64,000 bases of DNA, taken from NCBI RefSeq assembly GCF_000001735.4, contig NC_003076.8:26911503-26975502 (forward strand), written 5' to 3'. Numbering within the stretch: the stretch's first letter is position 1; each line of letters starts with the position of its first letter. The DNA is from Arabidopsis thaliana (lineage: Eukaryota > Streptophyta > Magnoliopsida > Brassicales > Brassicaceae). The notes beneath the pieces are model-generated. The model worked only from the letters and a program-made list of their open reading frames with translations. It was not told where the DNA came from and did not search any database. A program made the translations under genes and the position numbers. Below, piece after piece: positions 44,341 to 59,046 of the stretch.

Positions 44341-45571
44341 TCACCAAGGATGATTACGGATCCTGAACTTCAAAGCTTTCATGGCTGCCTTTGCAAATAT
44401 CTGAGCAGCTTCAGCTTCTGCTTCTGCTCTTTCTGCCTCTTTTGCTGCTTGTTCAGCCTCTGTGATAGCAAATTCTGCCTCTGCAACTGCTCTTGCTGCA
44501 GCCTCTGCAGCTTCTTGAGCTGTCATGCCTTTTATCATATATAATTCACCGTCTACTCGGAATTTAGTGAGACTGTTGGCACCGTTCTCCTCGGGTTTTG
44601 TTGGGTCTTTCTTGTTGTTTCCTTCCAGAAAGAGTTGAGGAGCCTTCTGTCTTGCACCTGCGGGAATAAAATTAGAAGAAAACCTGTACTTGTGCTTTAT
44701 CTGAAAGTGAGAAATCACCAAGTAAGTATTTTTGAAAATTCTGAGAGTAATGAAGTGTTAGTGATCATGAATCTTGAATCAAAAGTTGTGTGTTTACCTT
44801 AACTAATGTTCCATTCGATGATAAATGCTTTAATCGTACTGCGACATGCCTTTTCATATTCGGTGGAGTCTTGAAATTCTCCTGAAATTTAACAGCTACT
44901 AAGTAAGTATGCAACAAACCCCAACCAAACATGTAATCCCAATGGTAGAAATACCTCTATATACAGAAAGATTGATGTTCTGTCAGAACCGCGTAGTTCC
45001 CTCAAGTTGGTAATTGCCTCAAAGATGATCTTATCCAAACTACAAAAACAGACAATAGCGCAAGATCAAATCTTTATGAACTCAAGAAAATCGTTATGTG
45101 GTGCATAAGTCAGGGAACCAAACCTTGTAATTGATCTCTTAGAAGCACAAGTGCGTGGTGATCCACCACCAGAACCTCCGGGGGAAGTTGGTTTTGCACG
45201 TTCATCATCATTAGTCAAAGCCACAATGGTAAGAGCTGTGTTGTTATCATCCTGTTTAGTACCTGGTGGAGTCCTCTTAAGCGCAAGTTTAGCCTTCTTC
45301 CTTGAACCCCATAAAGCTGTCACGCTTATATTTCTCCATTTGTCCTGTTATGCCTTGAACTATCAAGATTAGTCCGAAACACGCGATCACAACCTCCAAA
45401 AAGCATATTATATTGTATTACCTTAAGATCAACATTAGAGCGAGACTTAAGGATTAAACTAAACTCAGTATCCGAGAGTATGGTACGCCACTTCCCAGTC
45501 CCATGCTTAAGAACTCCAGCTTTAAGAGCTGCTTCTTCTTCCGGTGTCCACTTCTGCTTTGGTGCACCCAT
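44341..45571 (-). CDS. TRB2: TRB2, Myb-like/histone H1-like telomere-repeat binding factor
   Basis: Five exons (45571-45422, 45344-45124, 45039-44955, 44881-44798, 44700-44341) give 299 residues (AT5G67580). Domain order: N-terminal Myb-like domain (about 3-60) with the telobox motif VDLKDKWRN that contacts TTTAGGG DNA; H1/H5 globular domain (about 122-190, [19 protein letters not shown] through [19 protein letters not shown]); and an Ala/Glu-rich coiled coil (about 235-285). TRB proteins bind telomeric DNA and telo-box promoters, recruit PRC2 and PEAT complexes, and contact telomerase. It converges on DG1 (363-bp gap) and diverges from FRO1. Confidence 0.95.
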
Positions 45572-46570
45572 CCACAGTTATCAATATTTGAATTTCTTCT
45601 TTTCTCTGCCAATAGATGTGAACGCTAACATTAGAATCTGTTAAATCGTACGAAACTTAACCACATCAAAGCCATTGTTGAACATTTCTTATCCAATACA
45701 AAATTTTGGTCATCTAAATCCAGCAGATACACAAAGCCACAACATAAAAATGTAACTACACAAATCCAAAGAAATTAGATACGCCCCAAAGCTCAATTCA
45801 ACAAAAAAATGAGTGATTCGAGCAATCTCGAACCAAAAAAAGAGGATCAAAGCCCATTAACAACGTCGCAAATCAACAGGAATTTGGAAATACAGCCATC
45901 AATCTAAAGCGATAGCTAAATTATCAACCAAATTCAAATGGGGCGATCGTAGAAAATTAAAAACAAAAATGGAAAATTCAGAGAAGGAAGCAGAAAGGAG
46001 GAAGGAGGAGAAGAAGCATGCCAGATCAAACGAAACCAAAGGAGAGTTTTCGAGAGAGAGACTTGATGATGAAAGCTAATTCCTTGTATAGATGTGTCAT
46101 AGATCAAATGTGATTCGCTGAAACGAACGAAGAAGAAGAAGACCAGAGAGGCTAGCATAAGGAAGAAGAATATCCATAGAAACGAGAAACAAACTTGAGC
46201 TTTTCTTTTGTATTCAAGCTAAGGAAGATGTAACCCTATATTTCTCCACATTCACAAATTTGCCTCAAGTTTATCAAATTACACAATAAAACCTACCAAC
46301 TAAATGAATAGGATCAAGCTGAATAAAATATACTAGTACTATTTTTTAAAAATAATGTATCTATAAAATTTATCGTTGTTAAATCTCACAGATAGTTTAG
46401 GGGCTATTAAAGATTTTTCATATAATAGTAAGACCGAAAGCGTAATTTATAAAATTTTGATGGCTAGATTGAAATATGTGTTTTTTTTTTCTTTCTAAAA
46501 TCTACAGAAGTAGAAGAAACCAAAGCGAAATCAAAAAGCTCAGCAATTTTCCAGATTTCTCTAATTGACG
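45572..46570. other. intergenic: divergent upstream region TRB2 / FRO1
   Basis: A TRB2 leader, probably with a leader intron, occupies much of 45572-46200. A plain AT-rich spacer follows (46200-46560). No TATA box is evident on the FRO1 side. No coding feature was seen. Confidence 0.45.
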
Positions 46571-47854
46571 ATGGCGCTTTGTGCTACTACTCAAAGGACT
46601 ATCCGTATAGCGGCGACGCTCCGGCGTGTTGCTCGACCTTTCGCTACTGACGCGGTGGTTGAGTCGGATTACAAGCGTGGTGAGATCGGTAAGGTCTCCG
46701 GAATCCCAGAGGAGCATCTTTCTCGCAAGGTAAATAAGCATTCGATTTCTTACGAATTCAGTTTAGAAAATTAGGGTTCGTGATCAGAGAATCGTCTTAA
46801 TTGAGCTACATCGTGTTCTTGATTTGATTTTGGTCAATCGAATAGTGCTAAGAGTATTGAATTTGGAAATTAACAGGTGATAATATACTCACCTGCTAGA
46901 ACAGCTACCCAGTCAGGATCTGGAAAACTCGGAAAATGGAAGATTAACTTCGTCTCCACCTTAAAGTATGCTACTTTTTGATTAAGATAATCCTCTTTTC
47001 CTCACATTTTATGTCCTAATATGATTCTTATCCTTAAAATTCCTATCTTTTCAAAACTTAAGTCTTCTGCTTGTGACTAGTACTAGTCCATCACTTGTTG
47101 ATTAGATTTCGATTGACATCACTTATCTATGGCATTCATATGTTTCTAGGTGGGAGAATCCGTTGATGGGATGGACTTCTACAGGTGACCCCTATGCTAA
47201 TGTTGGTGACTCTGCTCTTGCTTTTGATTCTGAAGAAGCTGCTAAGTCTTTTGCTGAGCGTCATGGTTGGGATTATAAGGTACGTTGTTTCCTTCTTCGT
47301 TTTTAGCTCATTTTTTTTTCTGGTCGCATTCACTCACATTTTATGAGAATGTGATGGTTCTGTTTTTTTTTTTTTTCGATCACCATTGTGATGGTTCTGT
47401 TTTAAGATCCCTTAATATAGAATTCAGAGTACTGAAAAACTTACATCTAAATCATTGCAGGTCAAGAAGCCCAACACACCATTATTGAAGGTTAGTAACT
47501 ATCTTTTTGCTAATGCCGCATTATGACTTACGAGCTCTACTCATATGAGGTGTTTAACCCTAAAGCTGGAGATTCACTGGAACGACCCTTGAATGTTGTG
47601 TTAAATAGATAGGATATTCTTTAACTTAACTCATATTGCTTCATCAGAAATGGTTTGGTGCCTCTAGTTTAAGATTTAGCTACTAGTTTGACGAGCGATA
47701 GTCTCTTTCATTCCTTTGATTTATTTGGTAGAACATTCTTTAGATTGAAGTTTTAACCTAACCCCATGATTGTTCATCATCTAACATCTAACTGCAGGTC
47801 AAGTCTTACTCGGACAACTTCAAGTGGAAAGGCAATCCTCAACCAGAAAACTGA
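46571..47854 (+). CDS. FRO1: FRO1, complex I 18-kDa subunit (NDUFS4)
   Basis: Five exons (46571-46729, 46877-46965, 47150-47279, 47461-47490, 47798-47854) give 154 residues (AT5G67590, FROSTBITE1). A basic presequence ([24 protein letters not shown]) is followed by the NDUFS4/ETC_C1_NDUFA4-type core: [38 protein letters not shown], and [19 protein letters not shown]. It ends in the conserved [13 protein letters not shown]. It is an accessory subunit of the mitochondrial NADH dehydrogenase matrix arm; fro1 mutants lose cold induction. Exon 4 is a 30-nt microexon and begins GTCAAG like exon 5. Starting at 46571 is right; a preceding in-frame TTG has no support. Confidence 0.96.
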
Positions 47855-48251
47855 TGTTACACCTTCTTCCAATTCTTCTCGAGCAAAAGAAGAAACCTCA
47901 TTTGATATTAATTCTCATGTTTCTTTGTTATTTTAGCATCTGTGAGCTTTTTGGTTGAAAAGAACCATTATCCATGGCTATGTTTACTTATTACAATAAT
48001 ATGATGATGATGATGAAACACACTCCTTTGATATTTCATCAAGATTTCTGATCACTTCTTTACTGGTTTATTTCGAATTCGTGTGATTGGATTATGAAAG
48101 AGAGAGATAATTATGGTCGGAGTCAATAAAACATAAGATACCAAAATTCGAATTGAAAGAAGATAACAACAGAAGAAAGATTGTTGAACATTACATAACA
48201 TATATGAGGAAATAAAAGTTGACTGAGGCAACGTATATAATTATCCTCCGA

Positions 48252-48724
48252 TCAGAAACATGCATCCAAGAGACAGCAACAACAGAGCGCAGCCAAACTG
48301 TGACGTATTTATGAACAGAGCAAAGACATATATTAACTAATACAGTATTATTCCACTAAAACCTAAATACAAAGCAAAACAAGAAACCAAAATAAAGTTA
48401 ATATAAAGTAGAAAAGATGGGATCAAGAACGTACCATCCTTCAAGCATACCGGCGTTTTGCTTCTGCTGCGGAGCTTGAGAGTACTGCGGCGGAGGATAA
48501 CCTTGTGCAGGGTATCCCTGAGCATATCCTGGCGGTGGATAACCGGCTGGAGGATAACCGGCCGGAGGATAACCGTCCTTAGGTGGATACCCTTTAAACC
48601 GAAATTCAAGAGCAAATTAAACAAGCAGATCGAAGAAGATAAACCAACTATCCAAAACTAAAGAAAAAGAGATAATACCTTGGGGAGGAGGAGCACCGAC
48701 AGGATGTTGTTCTTGATGATACAT
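48252..48724 (-). CDS. WIH1: WIH1 (WINDHOSE1), small cysteine-rich transmembrane (CYSTM) protein
   Basis: Three exons (48724-48679, 48591-48435, 48297-48252) give 82 residues (AT5G67600). The front is a set of GYPP repeats (YPPKDGYPPAGYPPAGYPPP and more). The C-terminus is the CYSTM module CLAALCCCCLLDACF, a short Cys-rich membrane segment, encoded mostly by the last exon. No single open frame shows the whole protein, so it must be assembled by splicing. WIH1 and WIH2 act with the tetraspanin TRN2 downstream of WUSCHEL in megaspore formation; CYSTM proteins in general act in stress resistance. Convergent with FRO1. Confidence 0.93.
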
Positions 48725-49721
48725 CTTTCTTCTTCTTCTGAGTTCTTTGAGCTTTTTTTTCTTTCTCTCTTTGTTTAAAAGCAAACTCTGTTCCTTTCCT
48801 TTATAACGAAGCTATGCCGGTGAGGAATAATGATATATACTTTTAATTTAATAAAGGAACCAGAAAATAAAGGAAATATTCTTTAAATAAAGTCTTTCTT
48901 GCATCATAAAGATTACGATTAAATTTCTTTGAAAATTAGGTGATCTTCTTCTAATGTGCTAGAAACTTGACCGTACAAGAATTTAATTTCAACTACTCTA
49001 CTACTAGAATCATTAATTATGGAATAAAAATATCAGAAAAGGGGTTCTTAGTAATCATAAATTTACACTGTTTTAAATTCTAACTCCAAAATGCTGCATC
49101 ATATGTTTCAAATTCAAAAGAATTAAGCAAATTATGTCAACAAATTGACAAAAAAAAGTTTAAGTTACTATGAAGTTAAAATCACTATTTGACACATAAT
49201 TTACCCTCTTCTTTTGCTAATACAATGAATACATTTCCGTCAATTTTTCAATATCCATCGTTATCCTTGTACTATCATAATAGGAGAAGAAAACCAAATA
49301 TAATACAACTTCCTCGCTTGAATAAAAGTTTGAGAGAATTTCAGAATTCGAGAAAAATATGAGTTTTATCCACCCACATGTTAGTCCATATTCCCATGTC
49401 ATAGATAATCATATTGTAATATTCGAATATTAATATCCATACTAAAAGATTCACATCACCATGAAAAGTTGAACCCATTCAAGATCATAAAAGGAAAAAG
49501 AATGCTCATTGCATTGTCTACACACAAACATGACGCAACCTAAAAACCCAATTAGGATCGTTACAACAAATCGTGGTCTCATCCACAAAAAAAAAAGCTA
49601 AAACACTGAACAAGTCATAAAAGAAGAAAGCAACTTTACCTACAAAGGCTCTCTCTCTTTCTACAAAAGAGTTCCTTTTCTCTCTAAACGTTATGAAACT
49701 TAAACCGGCTTGGTTCAGAAA
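48725..49721. other. intergenic: WIH1 upstream, 3' flank of the PNET2-like gene
   Basis: AT-rich spacer with the WIH1 leader (48725-48790, pyrimidine-rich on the minus strand) and otherwise no feature that I can support. Confidence 0.45.
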
Positions 49722-52112
49722 TCAGAACCAACGCATCCATTTCCGTGGCTGGTTTTTGCTAGAAGATCCTTTTCTTGGTGTTACATTGATCCTATCCGCA
49801 TTAACTGCTGCCCATTTGCCAAAATCGGGTGAAGAAACCAATTCTTGAACAGCCTTTGTCGTGCTATCCTTAGTGAGCTTTTTCCATTCTTCTTTTGTTA
49901 GTTGGCTCCTTTCAGGAGTTTTATGGAAAGAGGAAGGAAATGTATCTGATTCAGACGGTGGAGATTCTCGCATCCCGTTGTTGATTCCTGTAAAGAATCA
50001 TTACACAAGCTTATTATTTGTTTCAACTTGTTTAATTTGTAATTTGAGATAGAGATAACAAATCAAACCTCCTGATGGAGAAGCAGAAGTTACACGGTTG
50101 CGAAATCCAGAAGCATCAGGACTCTTTTGCATAAAGTCATGGAGATATCCCGGGACGGATGGTATATCAGTATCACGAATTGCCTCCCAGATTCCTAGCA
50201 GTAAATTCAATGGAATCCTGTCCAAAAGAAACCAACTTACATTCAAAACTGTACACTTTCAGGGATATGGATGCTGTATAATCAAACATAGTTTGGTTTG
50301 TTGAAGGAAAAAGATCAAAGAGATTGGTCACAACTCACTCGAATAAGCGTAGAAGGAACTTCAATCTGGTGATCTTCTTTAAAGTCGATGACATAAGAAT
50401 TACAGATATCAGGGCTCCTCCAGCAAGTAAAGGATCTACAGAGCTCTGTAAACAACAAATTCTTGTTAAAAGGATCAACTGGTTAAAAGGATAAGTATAG
50501 ATTGAGGGACACTGAAAGAAACCTGAAGGATCAAAACAGCAGCCATAATTCGGATGGACCAAGAAACAAATAGTGATGTGCTAACATCAATGGAGCCATC
50601 TTCCGTCAGAATAAGTTTCCTCACAGTCCAAAATCCAAAAAATGCTCCACCCAAAGACAGAAACGCCCCCACAAAAATCGCCGCCTTGCAAAACCAAAAT
50701 GCAGATTAAATCTTTAAAATGGGCTTTTTAACCAGCAAATGCTGACTGATGCATGAAACACGCTAAAATTACAGCAGCTGCAATGTATTGACATTATCAA
50801 AACTTACATACAGGTGTGTACATTTCTTCGTCGATTCCCATCTCTGTTAGCAGACTTTCAAACAATCCGGGTAAGTAGCGAAGAAGAAAACCACCCAAAC
50901 CAAGCTGGAAAGAAGGAAATAATCTTGTGAGTGGTAGATAAAACAAGGAGGTCAGAGAAAACAGGGGAGCAAGAGAAAAGACGAATTATTCAACAATCAC
51001 CAGGGTTGAGTATATGAACAATGCAAACGAACTCCGTCCAGTAGGTAGAAGCTTCATTCCCTGAACACATCACATAACAAAGGCGAAATCAGAGGGTTAA
51101 TACACTCTCTTCTACAGGTCAACACGATAAACAAAATGAGGTTACCTGAAAGAGAACAAGCAGCACGACAAGGATAATACCAACAGCCATTGCACTACTG
51201 TAGTAAAACGCTAAAGATTGGCTCAGTGTAGAAGCCGAAGCCAGTAATACAGCACCAAGGAGTAAGAATACTATGCGATGCATAAATAATTCTGCAAAGA
51301 GAAAATAGATAGCTTAGAAAAGAGAAAAGAAAATGCAATAAAAGGAAACAGAAAAGGCACCTTCTACAGCAGACACTTCCAATGAGACCTTGTTAGAGCT
51401 AGGTACTCTAACATCAAGGATTTTATGGTCGAAGGGTGACATTGTCTGAACCCATGAACCTTTAGAGGCTTTCTCCCATCGACTATGAGGGCACATTCCA
51501 ATTCCACGCGACAAATTCCTTCAAACATACAACATTTAGTGATATCTATTATGTACCAACGAACTTACAGGAATATCAAGAATTTAAGTCCAACAGCAAA
51601 AGATAAACGAAGGACTCACCGGTGAAAGCAAACGTCAATGTTATTTGTTTTCCCAGAGATTGACGCGTTAACTATCAACTTGAGCGAATGTGCATACTTG
51701 TCTAGATGTTTAAACCTTCCAAGTCCATGGATATGAATCCTCTCACAAAGAGAGGTTCTATCTGGCTTCAATCCAGGAGAACCTTTTACCTCTAAACTAG
51801 GAGTCACTTGAAGCTCTCCGCTTTCTCCCACAACTGTCCCATAAGGCCACAAGAAATTAACCACAACACCTTCAAGCGGAGAAATCCCCAAGCGGGTCAT
51901 AGAAGAAAAGTAGAATTCTGGCACTCAAATTCGAGTACTCAAGAGCTCAAAATTACTTAAGCGATATAAACCCTAAATTTCAACCAACAAAATTAGAAAA
52001 GCTTACCAAACTGAAGTTCATCGGATGAAACAAGAGAGGCGAAAGTAAAGAGATGTAGCAAGATTATTCCGATAACGACGCCGGAGTTTCGTAGAAGACG
52101 ATAATCACCCAT
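49722..52112 (-). CDS. DUF2215/NEMP-family nuclear envelope membrane protein (PNET2 type)
   Basis: Ten exons (52112-52007, 51923-51620, 51518-51361, 51291-51146, 51060-51001, 50904-50812, 50684-50523, 50445-50339, 50217-50069, 49987-49722) join in frame to 516 residues (AT5G67610; I recall it as PNET2_C). A signal peptide (about 1-28, GVVIGIILLHLFTFASLVSS) is followed by a lumenal beta-rich domain of about 160 residues and then five or six membrane helices. These include the RIVFLLLGAVLLASASTLS, AMAVGIILVVLLVLFQ, SFALFIYSTLLGLGGFLL and AAIFVGAFLSLGGAFFGFW regions. The nucleoplasmic tail is Ser/Lys-rich. NEMP proteins sit in the inner nuclear membrane and PNET2 is a lamina component. The upstream region has TGGGCC and GGCCCA cores near 52240-52260. 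Confidence 0.9.
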
Positions 52113-53388
52113 CGATTTCTTCCTTGTGGGTTTCAGGAATAAAAAAAGTTTCAGGGCGCGGAAAGCAAATTAGAATAAATCCTGAGGGTATTTATGGTAA
52201 ATTCAAAGAATATAAAAAACCGTGTATTGTCGGCCTTGTAAATGGGCCTAATGTGGCCCAATGACAGAGTTTAACATTTTCTTTTATAATAATTCTAAAA
52301 ACTCAAGTGTGATATTGGCTTTCTCTTTAAACCTTCAGCTTTCCGAGACGAATTCTGTCAGACTGTCACCCAGTTCTGAATTATTTCTTAGTGAAGAAAA
52401 AATAATTTTACGTCCAATGCGTGATGCTTAGAAAATATGGTTGCTTGGATGATTAATGGTGGACTATTGAAGAGACTGAAAATGATTGAGCCGTTAATTA
52501 CGTTACGTCGACTTAACTGAACAAAATGGAATGATGCATTAGTGATTAATTGAATTATTGACTGCGTAACTATGATTGACAAAAAAGGCCGACCAAATGA
52601 TCTGCCAACCATATTTTAAAAGCATACTACATTTACATTTCTTACAAATTAAAATGTAAAACTATAGTTTATCCAGTTATTACCATTGCCTTAAAACTCG
52701 CTCAAGTTAGTTGACTCTTGACTGGTTGTTTAATTCTAACATCCTCACATGAAACGTTATGATTGGATAATACGGTATGACGTAAAAATCCAATTAGGTC
52801 CAACACAAACAACGATATCCAAACGTATACGAACTGTCGGTTTACACTTTTCATTATTACATACATTGTTTAAGGAAAGAAATGATTTGTGGAATCTTGA
52901 ATCTGCAAACAAAAAAAATCCGGTTATACAATCAGTAGGTCCGGTACATACATGAGACAACATTTAAGCAGGAAAAAACAGTGTTGGATTGAAACAAATA
53001 TACAATTAGTTGGAAGTAATCATGTCACAAAACATGAAGTTTGAATGGGCCTAATTCTTTTTCTTTCTTTTTTCCACTTTAAATTTCCATTAAAGATGAG
53101 CCTAATTCAATTATCGGTTGATAAATAAATTATGCATACCTGAAAATTATACTTCAACCAACTATTTCGTTTTGCATTTGGATGCGAAAATTCGAAGAAA
53201 TTCGTATTGTGGATGTGCCTTATATTTGTATCTAATAGGTTAAAAACGATTAGAGTTCTTGAAAACATTTGTCGAAGACTGAAATCTCATTAAAGCCACA
53301 GAAAACAGTAACATCGCTTTACATAAAACTTTCAATGTTGTCGGATGATAGTTGCTTTAAGAATATCTACGCTTTTGATCAAGAGCTC
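52113..53388. other. intergenic: PNET2-like promoter, 3' flank of PADRE gene
   Basis: Promoter-proximal site II pair (AATGGGCCTAATGTGGCCCA, 52241-52260). AT-rich spacer follows. The two opposed frames at 52749-52963 overlap each other and show nothing recognisable. Confidence 0.5.
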
Positions 53389-54218
53389 TCATGAGGATCC
53401 AAATTCCGGAATGCTGTGTAAAGCTGGCCTCCACCCACCACCACCTCTTCCTCCACCGTGGCTCCTCCTCATAAACCCATCTCCCCCGTTTTCTCCGGCG
53501 ACCTATAAGATCGGTCGAATTAAATTAAGCATTCGTACATAAATGATAAAAGGATAAAGCGATCAGAGTAATGTGACCAGGACAGTCATCTATAAATATC
53601 TTATTCATCATGTCACAACTAGAACTAAAATTAAGGATCCATTTTAAATGTTAAAAAGAAAAAATTGGACGATGAGAGTATTAACATGCACTTACCGCAT
53701 TATCAGCGCCATCTTGGTTCGGATTCGGATCCGAATTCGGGTTGACTTTGCCCGTTTCCTGATCCAGCTTCTTCTTCCTGTGTTTCGTCTTCTTCTTCGT
53801 CAAGTCAAGCCCTCCTCCTTCTTTCAATAACTTGCCAAGCTTCACACATTTCTTCGTCGCAAACTCGTTCAAAACCTCTGCATGATATAAAATTGTCAAC
53901 AGCTTTATAGATCATTTTATTTATCAGAAACAGAGAAATGGAGTTAAGAGTGTATATATATATACCTTCGAAGCTGACGAGACGATAGACATGTCCGATG
54001 AGTAAAGTGTCGTCAGGACGAAGGAGTTTAAGCTGCTTCAGTGGCAAACCTTTCTCGTTCTTCATCGTAGGTGACGTCACCACCACCGCAACGTAATGAC
54101 CAGGATTGGATTTCATGATGTCACTCGCTGTCACTGACCAGTAAATCCTCTCCACCTTGTTCTCCGCCGGGTGATGAATCAAAACCGTCGCTGCTTCGGC
54201 CGCTTGACAATTCCCCAT
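53389..54218 (-). CDS. PADRE/DUF4228 protein, N-myristoylation candidate
   Basis: Three exons (54218-53966, 53877-53696, 53502-53389) give 182 residues (AT5G67620). The MGNCQAAEA start, with Gly2 and Cys4, is a strong myristoylation/palmitoylation pattern. The domain runs through IHHPAENKVERIYWSVTASD, LLRPDDTLLIGHVYRLVSFEEV and a basic LTKKKTKHRKKK stretch, then an Asn/Pro/Asp-rich part and a Gly/Arg-rich end (HGGGRGGGGGWRPALHSIPE). DUF4228 (PADRE) genes often respond to pathogens and stress; the biochemical role is unknown. The start is unambiguous because an in-frame stop precedes it closely. Confidence 0.9.
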
Positions 54219-56032
54219 TTTTATTTTTTTTGCAAAAAAAAAGAAAAGAGAAAAGAGTTTTGATTTTTTTGTTGGGTTCCTGTCTGAAACTAAAGTATAT
54301 AAGAAGAGATTGTTTTGGTTTTAATAAATAGCGACGTCAGAATTCTTCATCATTTGGGATTGTCAGGTTTGACAAAGAGGTCGCTTGAGATCGATAAAAA
54401 GGATTAAACACAAACAAATAAATTTAGAAAATAAAAAGAGGAAGAAGAAGAAGAAAATAACAGAAAGATAGAATTTGTAAATTAAGATGTCGACACAAGA
54501 GATTAAGCAATGAGACGAATAAATAAAGAGGTTGGGAGTGGTAGATCTATTTATTTTATTTCTGATGTATAATGATAATGACATTTGAATTTTATATGAA
54601 ATTAATAAATGTTATTAAGGATCTTGCATATCGCAACCAATGAATTAATTAACAACATGTTTCATTCTCTTGAATTATTAAGTTGACTAGAGGTTATGGT
54701 ATCTAATTAAAAACCAAACTAGACTGTAAAATTTAATCAATAACCATCTTTTACTAATACTATTCAACAATTTTCATTTAGAAAGTAATATATTGATGAT
54801 TTGATAACTAATTAAAGGGGAAATAATAAATAATTAAGAAATATTTTCAATATGATCAAAGTTTTTTTTTTTTTTTTTTTTTTTTAACTTTATGTAATTT
54901 GTTTTATGTATGGATTGATTGCTGTTTTTATGGCTTCAATGTGTGATACGAATCTCTGAAATGATATCCGAGCAACACGTAAAACTATGTCCAATTTTAC
55001 ATGTTATTTGAACTAAAGTGTAGTTGATAACAAAATCTTTATGGATTTGATTTATTTGAATATTCATTCACATATTTCTTATCACAATCCGATTGTTTTT
55101 TTGTTTTTTTCATCATATCACAATCCGCATCATATCACAATCCGATTGTTTCGAAGAATAAAAAGTACTATTACAAATAAAGGCTGTTCCAAAGGAAGCT
55201 GTTGATTCAGAGTTACGGTAACAGTGAGAATGATAAAATGTAGTATGGGACCCATGACGAGTTGAATCAGATGTCACAATGGCAGAGTACCTAAAGACAC
55301 TGCGACTCTTTACTGTCAATAGATTTGTTCGACTTTTTATAATGCATATTTTTGGTTGGATTCACCAGCGTGTGATGTTTGTTTTTTCTAATTACTTGCA
55401 AGCGATGTGTAAATTAGATTAATTCAATCCATGAGTTTGGAACAATTTGTTTGGCCTTCTATCATTAACTCTTGTTCTACAAAGCCGTTTGTTTTGAAAT
55501 CTTTATTCAAGAAATTCAAGGACACACGTTTATTCATAAATTTAGATAATATTTCACTAAATAAGTTGAAATTGACCCGACCAAGCAAAATAAATTCGTT
55601 ACACCAAAACACGCCACCAAAAACCGATGAAGTCTGGTAAGAGAACACTCGTAATTAATTTACTCTGATGGTAGAGACTTGCATGCGTGTCAAATTTTGC
55701 GAACAACACACGCTTACATGTATTTAATGATAAGAGAGAGATTCACTATACTCGTCAATATTGGGCTTAAAGCCCATATAAAGTCTTAACGGGCCAGACT
55801 AATTTAGTAAAACCATCTCCTACAGTCTAGTCTAACCGAACCGAAATAAGTTGACCAAATCCAAACAAAATCAAATTTGTACCAAACCGATCTGTATTGA
55901 ACTTGGTTAAATCATTTTCTAGAACCGAATCTCGTCACAACTTAAAAAAAAAAAAACATAAATCCGAGTTCAACATCCTAATCATACATATCACCACGAA
56001 ACATGATAAATAAGGCAAACAGAGGTGGATCC
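54219..56032. other. intergenic: PADRE upstream region and RVB2 3' flank
   Basis: Very AT-rich. It contains a T-tract of about 25 at 54860-54884, three copies of TATCACAATCCG near 55078-55144, and a TGGGCTTAAAGCCCATAT inverted pair near 55760-55780 with CGGGCC nearby. No supported gene; opposed frames at 55424-55648 shadow each other. Confidence 0.5.
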
Positions 56033-57810
<1,778 letters not shown>

Positions 57811-57862
57811 TTATCGTCTTCGTGCGATTGAGGCGGAGGGAGAAGAGCAAAAAGTTAAGGTT

Positions 57863-57871
57863 TTAGGGTTT
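57863..57871 (-). promoter_or_regulatory. telo-box upstream of RVB2
   Basis: AAACCCTAA on the minus strand, 59 bp before the RVB2 start codon. Confidence 0.6.
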
Positions 57872-58043
57872 AGAGAAAAGCTACACAATGGCAATGACGA
57901 TGTAAGAGTTAAATCCTCTTAACAAGGGCATAAAAGGAACTCACAAATCTTATAGACGAGAATTATAAATTTAGTAATATACCCTTGAATTATTAAAGAT
58001 GAAGTAATTAACTCTTAGATAAAGGTCTGTGATAATTTGAACC

Positions 58044-59046
58044 CTAATTAGGAATTTCAGGGATTGCATTGGATCCATCCTGGATATTCTTAGAACTCTC
58101 TTTGGCCAGTTTCTTAGCATTTCTTCTCTTCTTGACTTTTCTCGTCTTATCATTGTCACCGATTAGTCCTACCAAACAAAAAATAAAGAGTCAGACGCGT
58201 AATGTAATTAATACACAAAAGAGAACGTTTGAGTAATTTGCACAGGACCAACAATGAGACAACAACTTGATGAGCTAGTAGATTTTGATTAAAGTCAAAC
58301 CCTTGATCTGAATACGTACATGTGTTATGAAATCTAGTTAGATAAAGTACGAATTTTTCCCAAAAGATTTGAAACTAAGGATATCGTCAAAAAAGTCAAA
58401 AGCTGTGTGTACCTTCTTTCTTCTCTTGGGCATTTGGTCGAACAAGTTGTGAGCATATGTTGCTAATGCTCCCATCAACCTCTTCTTCGCCACCGTCAGA
58501 ATCTTCTTCTTCAACATTGCTCCCACAAGCATCTCCGACACTTCTTTCATCATGGGTCTGAAGCATTTCAGTCGGAAGTAAAGGTCCGATGACTTTCTTC
58601 CGTCGAGCTGCTTCCTCTTTGAGCATCTTCTTCCTTAACCTCTTTCTCTGCGCTCGACTCTGTTTCTCTGCAATCCCCAATTCGTCTCCGATTTCTTTGT
58701 CTTCTCCGTGATTAGATGAATCGATTTTCAAGTAATCCTCTGAATAATAAACAAATTTGAATGTGACTTCCAAAGTGTAAATAACTTGTTAAGATTACAT
58801 TAATCGTACCTGGGTTTATGAGTGACACATCGAATGGTTCGTTATCAACAACCTCCACCTGAAACAATGGCGGGAACATTTATCGATTCATAACCCAATC
58901 GAGAACTAACAAATTGACACAAATAGAGATTGAGAAAATACCGGAGGCGGAGAATAGGAAGGAGAAGAAGGTGGCGATGAAGGAGGATACAGTGTTTGAA
59001 GAAGAGCTTCGTGAAATTCTCGACGCTTTTCTTCTCGCCGTCGCAT
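58044..59046 (-). CDS. basic/acidic protein of unknown function
   Basis: Four exons (59046-58942, 58858-58810, 58739-58413, 58168-58044) give 201 residues (AT5G67640 by position). It starts MRRREEKRREFHEALLQTLY, has a Pro/Ser-rich stretch (20-35), then VVDNEPFDVSLINPEDYLKI, a strongly basic helix (KQSRAQRKRLRKKMLKEEAA), an acidic patch (VEEEDSDGGEEEVDGS) and a final Lys/Arg-rich segment (TRKVKKRRNAKKLAKESSKN) resembling a bipartite nuclear localisation signal. I do not recognise a named domain; a nuclear or nucleolar RNA-associated role would be a guess. It is the last intact single-copy gene before the subtelomere. Confidence 0.82.

Noticed and set aside
52749-52963. opposed 68-codon frames on both strands
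   Set aside because: They overlap each other, lack motifs and lie in AT-rich spacer.
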